From: Burkholderia sp. Ax-1719
Lineage (GTDB): Bacteria; Pseudomonadota; Gammaproteobacteria; Burkholderiales; Burkholderiaceae
NCBI RefSeq assembly: GCF_011753055.1
Contig: NZ_VWWJ01000027.1
Location: 1 to 64,000 of the forward strand
Reading direction: 5' to 3'
DNA: 64,000 nt
Positions within the stretch are counted from its first letter, which is position 1. Each line of letters starts with the position of its first letter. This document shows positions 62,501 through 64,000 of this stretch, piece by piece. A program made the position numbers and the translations under genes. Under the pieces are notes generated by a model, which was not told where the DNA came from, did no database searches, and worked only from the letters and a program-made list of their open reading frames with translations.

Positions 62501-63086
62501 CGGTCGTGAGGGTCGCGCGACTCGTGTTGATGAACGTGCCACCGTTGACCGAAATCCCAGACGGATTTGCCAGAATGACATTCGCGCGCTGGCCCGCAAC
62601 TTCGAGCGCCCCATTGAATTGCGATGCGCTCGCGCTGCTGACCTGGTTGACGATGACCTTCGCAGCCTGACCCAAATTAAAATTAGGATTGCCATTGATC
62701 ATGCCGCCGAGTTGCGACTGCACCATCGTCGGCGAGTTGTTCAGGATCGCGCCTTTCGACTGCACATCAAACTGGCTATAGGAATTGACTGATACGCCAG
62801 CGCCAGAAGGCCGGTTGATGTTTATCTGATCGAGCCCGTTGGGCGTCTGGATAACGTTGGGTGCGTGCGCACCGCCCGCTACGATCTGCGCGAATGACAG
62901 CATCGGTGCGAGTGCGATCAATGCAGCAGGGAAAAGGCGACGCAGCGGTTGACGAATACAGGATAGCAGCGAAGCGCGCGCGGCTGCCCGTGTTTCCCCC
63001 GTCTTGCCTGCTGCCGCTGCCGTTTCTTCGACAGCAACCAGCATATTGCGCGCGCAACTATAGACCAGCCTGTAACTGCGATTCAT
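53577..63086 (-). CDS. cdiA: CdiA-like contact-dependent inhibition exoprotein with EndoU RNase toxin
   Basis: The 3169-residue protein starts with an extended signal peptide (MNRSYRLVYSCARNMLVAVEE), and ATG 63086 is chosen for that; the frame extends 21 codons upstream to a TTG. A TPS secretion domain follows (SVNSYSQFDVQSKGAILNNSP, NPNF and NPSG motifs), then ~1500 residues of filamentous-hemagglutinin repeats, including a ~190-residue tandem unit, a central receptor-binding-like region (YTGVALANLIAGISPQAQIVSGG), further hemagglutinin repeats and a Gly/Ala-rich pretoxin region. The variable toxin part begins after NVDLYN (2942-2947), a variant of the Burkholderia Nx(E/Q)LYN junction. The last 92 residues are an EndoU nuclease: His3078, His3089 in GGGHQ, Lys3097 in GPGK, and GRDG-type RDGIDIRVVIEP. 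CdiB exports it; MafI neutralises it. Confidence 0.92.
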   Translation of the reverse strand: MNRSYRLVYSCARNMLVAVEETAAAAGKTGETRAAARASLLSCIRQPLRRLFPAALIALAPMLSFAQIVAGGAHAPNVIQTPNGLDQININRPSGAGVSVNSYSQFDVQSKGAILNNSPTMVQSQLGGMINGNPNFNLGQAAKVIVNQVSSASASQFNGALEVAGQRANVILANPSGISVNGGTFINTSRATLTTGTPNYATDGSVSGFNVTGGNIAITGAGLNASGVDQVDLLARAVQANAAVYARNLKVVTGANSVEYNTLNATLIAGDGAGPGVSIDVSSLGSMYANRIVLVGTEAGVGVSLKGVTAAQSGDLVLTSAGKLVLAGQANASGNIVANATGGIDNSGTTYAQQSVSLSASGALTNSGLVAAQQNTTASAASVSSTGTFAAGVNNDGSLAQSGDLSVSASGAVTATGRNVAGGNAGISGASVNLAGATNSANGALALTASAGDLNLSSTTTTAGGTLDARASGTLTNDNGAMSSGGAQTIAAGALSNRGGQIVSGSTLTENVTGATNNQGGTMQAAGALASSSGSLDNSGGTVASLNADGVSISSSGMLNNGAGGSIGGNGAVSVRAGQIANAGSITAVQSLIASAVQTLFNSGTFATDADMTLSAGTTLSNAGQFGAARSLVLSAATFDNSGGAVSANQFTLHAANLVNHGGTITQTGTGATTLDVTGTLDNSAGGTLQTNSTDLTIAPATLDNDGGTITHAGTGNLSINAGNGSGTVSNVGGKIAGNGQIALQGGALNNTGGSIAAQSGLNAAIGGTLDNTNGKLLSNTDTSLTSGTLNNTSGQIGAGTKEAISTGSLFNNGGTIVAPNLTLTGTTLDNSGGDIEANQLSLTAANLTNRGGSITQYGATAMGFNVSGAFDNSDGGTFQTSSTDLTLAPGSLDNDGGTITHAGTGNVTVDAGNGSGSISNAAGTIVSNGKVALQGGSLNNTAGSVSGQKGLTANVSGALDNGNGKLLSNTDTGISSGSLNNDGGQIGAATSETISTGSLTNNGGSIVAPDLTLTTGATLDNSGGDIEANQLALTATDLLNRGGSITQYGTSSMGFSVSGTFDNSNGGTLQTNSTDFTLAPGALNNDDGSIIDAGTGTLTIAPGYGSGTISNVGGKIIAAGQIAARAASLNNANGVLAAQGRIAANIAGDLNNTQGSVRSLSSLSLASGGTLSNTNGQIQSGTGTTGDTGTLAVQAASVDNTNGLVGNLGTGDTTVQGGSQTVNSGGVITGNGAVKVDTSALSNTQNGQISGASVTVHGDTVDNSGGQIGSFAGSNGDVAITTTGTVTNANGQIGAAHDLDVNAATLTGGGSYSAANDVAVSVQGDFAPTPDVQFNAGHDLSFTLPGTFSNNALVEAANNLNINAADVQNNGVMMAGGTLSTQSTTLENTGTMVGGSVSLNATQSLTNTGPTALIGATDSNGTLELLSNDIENRDDTTATDTQATTAIYGLGKVVLAGGKDASGNYTNANLIRNQSGLIESAGDMELHAGQVTNTRTTMTTTGLNQSVDPDLLAQLGISLSGCTALDMNACSEGHPYVGWTTQGDPNAIGGAYTIPPHGGQWNSGYQYTIYTGVALANLIAGISPQAQIVSGGNLDALNVGTFQNYWSAVAAVGNIAAPQTLDQNSWQGQAAPGVQVTYSGYYHYTNYDHSIADWTLPFGNAPFIGNNPGGYTQAAPADIRNYALPSYESSFVAGGTLSGNGISIDNTAGNAGVPSLNLAPGQAMSGVNINGVSGNASGADAGSASAAQGSASGGKSGAASVKGGGGMVDPTIASATAQNVLQNLSIPPGGLFSPATAPGATYLIESNPAFTNAKTFISSDYYLQQLGLNPQTTEKRLGDGFYEQQLVRNQITSLTGKVVLGPYTDLQGMYESLLAAGASLSKSLDLPLGMSLSPEQVAALTSNVIIMQTKTVNGQQVLVPVVYLAKASQQNMNGPLIAATDIDIQNAQTFTNGGTVQAANTMSIQGAQINNAFGSLQSGGLMSLTTAGNVDLTSATVNAGSLALNAGGDLLLNTTVKTVDQVSATGATRTTTTLGPIANLNVAGNAVIVTGGNVEQNAGNLNVGGSLGMSVGGNYDIGSVQTGEHKIVERANGVSNTDLNQTTGSSIKVGGVSAIGVGGDLTATGANINLAGGGTLAANGNVNLQAAKSTSTVDSNSSGSDGHGSYSESSHRSDDTLTATTLNAGNSLTVASGKDINVTGSAISLDKGTATLAAAGNVNIGAATETHVDNEQEQHKHSNVVSGKEVASSSNSTATLAQGSMVSADGVAISSGKDINVAGSTIVGTNDVALNAAHGVNITTTQDTMQSSSSYQEKSTGLGTAGLSVTVGTNKLATTNEASSVTNNASTVGSLNGDLSINAGNTLHVTGSDLVAGKNLAGTAANVIIDAVTDTSHQAQTQKTSSSGLTIGLAGSVGDAINNAYSESQAAKNSTRTGNDRAAALHSIAAAGDIGLAAFTKAGMTKDGTPDIGVKVSIGSSKSESQSSEDQTMQRGSSVQAGGTAGFVATNGDVTIAGSNVSANDVILAAKNQVNVINTTDTDSTRSSNSSSSASIGVQYTTGGGFGVSAAMSNAHGDANSDASIQNASHVNGANSVTVISGGDTNIIGSQINGKQIAADVGGNLNITSVQDTTQSNAHQQSSGGGFSISQGGGGASFSTQHGDGHGNYANVTEQAGINAGDGGFDINVKGNTGLMGAVISSTADAEKSSLTTGTLSFSDIQNHSDFSASSSGFSAGGAMGAPDKAVGPASVSGSGGVTPMMGQHDSGNENGTTRSAVSAGTITINDTAHETQDVANLSRDTTNTNGTVTKTPDVNDLLDRQSEMMGAASAAGQTVAQGIGEYADMKQKETGDAAWAEGGLDRTALHIAGGALVAGLGGGSIGSAAQSAAGGGIASAFAGKLNSLADGIGGETGSMLAGNIMANVLAGAGGALVGGSTGAFTAANVDLYNRSTGNGDGKGGTGSQVLDWIGGQLASAGRGAENLANQFAALVNANGPQGPYLSPDDLNGPGGSSKPPATGGSAVPVAVCVPPVCTVVPAATSGTAGYAPGNATLNSGNNDSEAGGSASGDVNLASPDRTTHILTGDATGGGHQWPGGPGKSVFPENWPASKIMDAVSDIATDPTIAETVQANGRIVKNGTRDGIDIRVVIEPASKGGGIVTAFPTNVPRNPK
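53580..54245 (-). other. CdiA-CT variable toxin module with EndoU domain
   Basis: This is the segment of cdiA downstream of the NVDLYN junction at 54246-54263. It codes for ~130 residues of Gly/Ser/Pro-rich linker, including a CVPPVC pair, and the 92-residue EndoU domain (53580-53855). EndoU toxins in E. coli CdiA cut a tRNA anticodon; here RNA cleavage is expected but the target is unknown. The module is the exchangeable unit together with the adjacent immunity gene. Confidence 0.75.
59808..61100 (-). repeat. ~570-bp tandem repeats inside cdiA
   Basis: Landmarks coding for LDNDGGTITHAGTGN occur at about 60951 and 60381, and a degenerate copy at 59808, spaced 570 and 573 bp. Each unit codes for ~190 residues with segments such as NGKLLSNTDT, GGDIEANQL and RGGSITQYG repeated. 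They lengthen the filament and are sites for recombination or assembly collapse. Confidence 0.75.
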
Positions 63087-63230
63087 CGAACCAACCCCGT
63101 ATTTTTCTATCCGGCGATTCTTACCGGGCAAGGAAAAGTAATGGGTCAAGGATTGTCAAAACCCATCCTTTTTAGGAGTTGTCCGGAAGATGGGCATGCG
63201 TGGCGCATAAACATCGTTGCAATCAGCCCA

Positions 63231-63260
63231 TAGAAAAAAGAAGCCCGCGATACGCGGGCT
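63231..63260 (-). terminator. leftward Rho-independent terminator upstream of cdiA
   Basis: On the minus strand AGCCCGCG-TAT-CGCGGGCT is followed by TCTTTTTTC. It lies 145 bp before the cdiA start and would end a leftward transcript beginning further right, such as the small ORF at 63401-63496. It also shields cdiA from read-through. Confidence 0.82.
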
Positions 63261-63400
63261 ATAAGGGAAGGGGCAAGCCATGAAGACCCGCCCCGACTTG
63301 CGGAGCGTCGTCGATGCCAGGCGACGACGCGCTCATCAATCTACGCAGGCGTCTACCAGGGTGCCATACGAAAGATCTCAATTCCCCGCGGCTTCACGCC

Positions 63401-63496
63401 TCACTCGCAGGCGCATCGACATAACATTCTCACCACGGGTTTTCCCGACCCGGCAATCGCGATGCCCACGTCACTTGACGACGCCAGGTTGTTCAT
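63401..63496 (-). CDS. possible 31-residue small protein
   Basis: A short frame with start MNNLASSSDVGIAIAGSGK and a Cys-rich end (MLCRCACE) is preceded by an extremely strong Shine-Dalgarno stretch (GGGAGGGGG) at proper spacing. A leftward terminator lies 140 bp downstream with no other gene between, which implies a transcript here. I do not recognise the product. It could instead be part of a small RNA, or the leader of one. Confidence 0.35.
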   Translation of the reverse strand: MNNLASSSDVGIAIAGSGKPVVRMLCRCACE

Positions 63497-63617
63497 GCCC
63501 CCTCCCGCCATTGGCCCACCGCCCCCGCCCCACTTAAAATCCCCCGCCTTCCGGCCACAAAAGCGCGATTCAAGGCGCTGCGCCGTGTAAACTGCTGCCT
63601 TTTTTATCTCTTGTGGT

Positions 63618-64000
63618 ATGGTCCATCCCCCGCAGCGGACGGCCCTGACCGGTCCGGCCCTCGTTCGTCTGCTTGCGCGTATCGCTGAAACCGACGCGCA
63701 GGCCTCGCAGCAGCCGCTCGCCGACCGGCTGAGCCAATGGCTCGGCTGGACGGACGCGATCGCGCTCTCGACGGTGCTAAGCGCGCCTGCGCCCGCCGAA
63801 GGCGGCCTGGTGGGCACGCCCGCGCGCGGCAACGGTGAAGACGAGGCGCAGCGCTGCCTGAGTTTGCGCTCGGCGCTGTCCAAGGCCATCGTCACCGATG
63901 GCGTGCTCGCGCCGCCGCGCCAGAACGCAAGTCATGCGCGCCACGCCCGGACGCAGCCGGTGCAGGACATGCCAGAAATGCCTGCCGATTACACGCTGTT
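63618..64000 (+). CDS. DUF3348-family protein (3' truncated by window end)
   Basis: The frame is open from ATG 63618 through the window end, giving 127 residues so far. The start MVHPPQRTALTGPALVRLL and the segment DRLSQWLGWTDAIALSTVL match DUF3348, a family largely confined to Burkholderiales and of unknown function. The ribosome-binding site is poor (TTGTGGT), preceded by a T-rich run. It is divergent from the small minus-strand ORF. Confidence 0.8.
   Translation, partial: MVHPPQRTALTGPALVRLLARIAETDAQASQQPLADRLSQWLGWTDAIALSTVLSAPAPAEGGLVGTPARGNGEDEAQRCLSLRSALSKAIVTDGVLAPPRQNASHARHARTQPVQDMPEMPADYTL

Noticed and set aside
1..64000. prophage, insertion sequence, tRNA or rRNA genes
   Set aside because: No integrase, transposase, terminal inverted repeats with target duplication, or tRNA/rRNA sequence was recognised on either strand.

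Overview
This looks like a piece of a high-GC betaproteobacterial genome, most likely Paraburkholderia, Caballeronia or another Burkholderiaceae. The reasons are the GC-rich codon use, a Burkholderia-type general porin, a DUF3348 gene, a stand-alone squalene-hopene cyclase, and a contact-dependent inhibition locus in the A-I-x-B order known from Burkholderia. Nothing indicates a prophage, plasmid, insertion sequence, rRNA or tRNA in the window. The AT-richer stretch at 52957-53580 is the clearest sign of a swapped-in module.

Layout. 1-4661 (+): the end of an aryl-polyene-like lipid/pigment cluster: MMPL exporter (5' partial), polysaccharide deacetylase, ketosynthase, chain-length-factor-like ketosynthase, hotdog dehydratase and a small secreted Lys/Ala-rich protein, several linked by 4-bp overlaps. 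The first ~46 bases resemble an Illumina adapter, so the window may begin at a contig end. 4960-10338 (+): a DUF2760 protein and two divergent Hsp70 ATPases, the second with a DUF3731 tail. 10411-13486 (-): a NarK-type nitrate/nitrite porter with a strong terminator-like hairpin in its leader, and a general porin. 13634-16811 (-): an iron/siderophore-type ABC importer with a candidate Fur box, divergent from a two-component system (16946-19143, +) and followed by a TonB-dependent receptor (19166-21577, -). 21888-28938: a large STAND-type regulator, an FAD amine-oxidase-like enzyme divergent from a TetR regulator across a long AT-rich palindrome, and a LysR/short-chain dehydrogenase pair.

28942-40277: mixed metabolic and sensory genes: a duplicated DUF3592 membrane protein, SulP anion transporter, AhpD-like protein, periplasmic cupin, LysR and divergent MFS drug exporter, SfnG sulfone monooxygenase, histidine phosphatase, CheV and a chemoreceptor. 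40561-43378: squalene-hopene cyclase with a divergent TetR regulator. 43394-51123: a LacI regulator divergent from a five-gene galactoside operon (ABC ATPase, GH42 beta-galactosidase, sugar-binding protein, two permeases) with a perfect LacI-type palindrome in the promoter region.

51181-63086 (-): the most notable region, a CDI/two-partner-secretion locus read in the order cdiA (3169 aa, C-terminal EndoU RNase toxin), a MafI-family immunity gene overlapping it by 4 bp, a DUF6572 gene in the position of Burkholderia cdiO/bcpO, and the outer-membrane transporter cdiB. The window ends with a possible tiny gene and its terminator on the minus strand (63231-63496) and the start of a DUF3348 gene (63618 onward).
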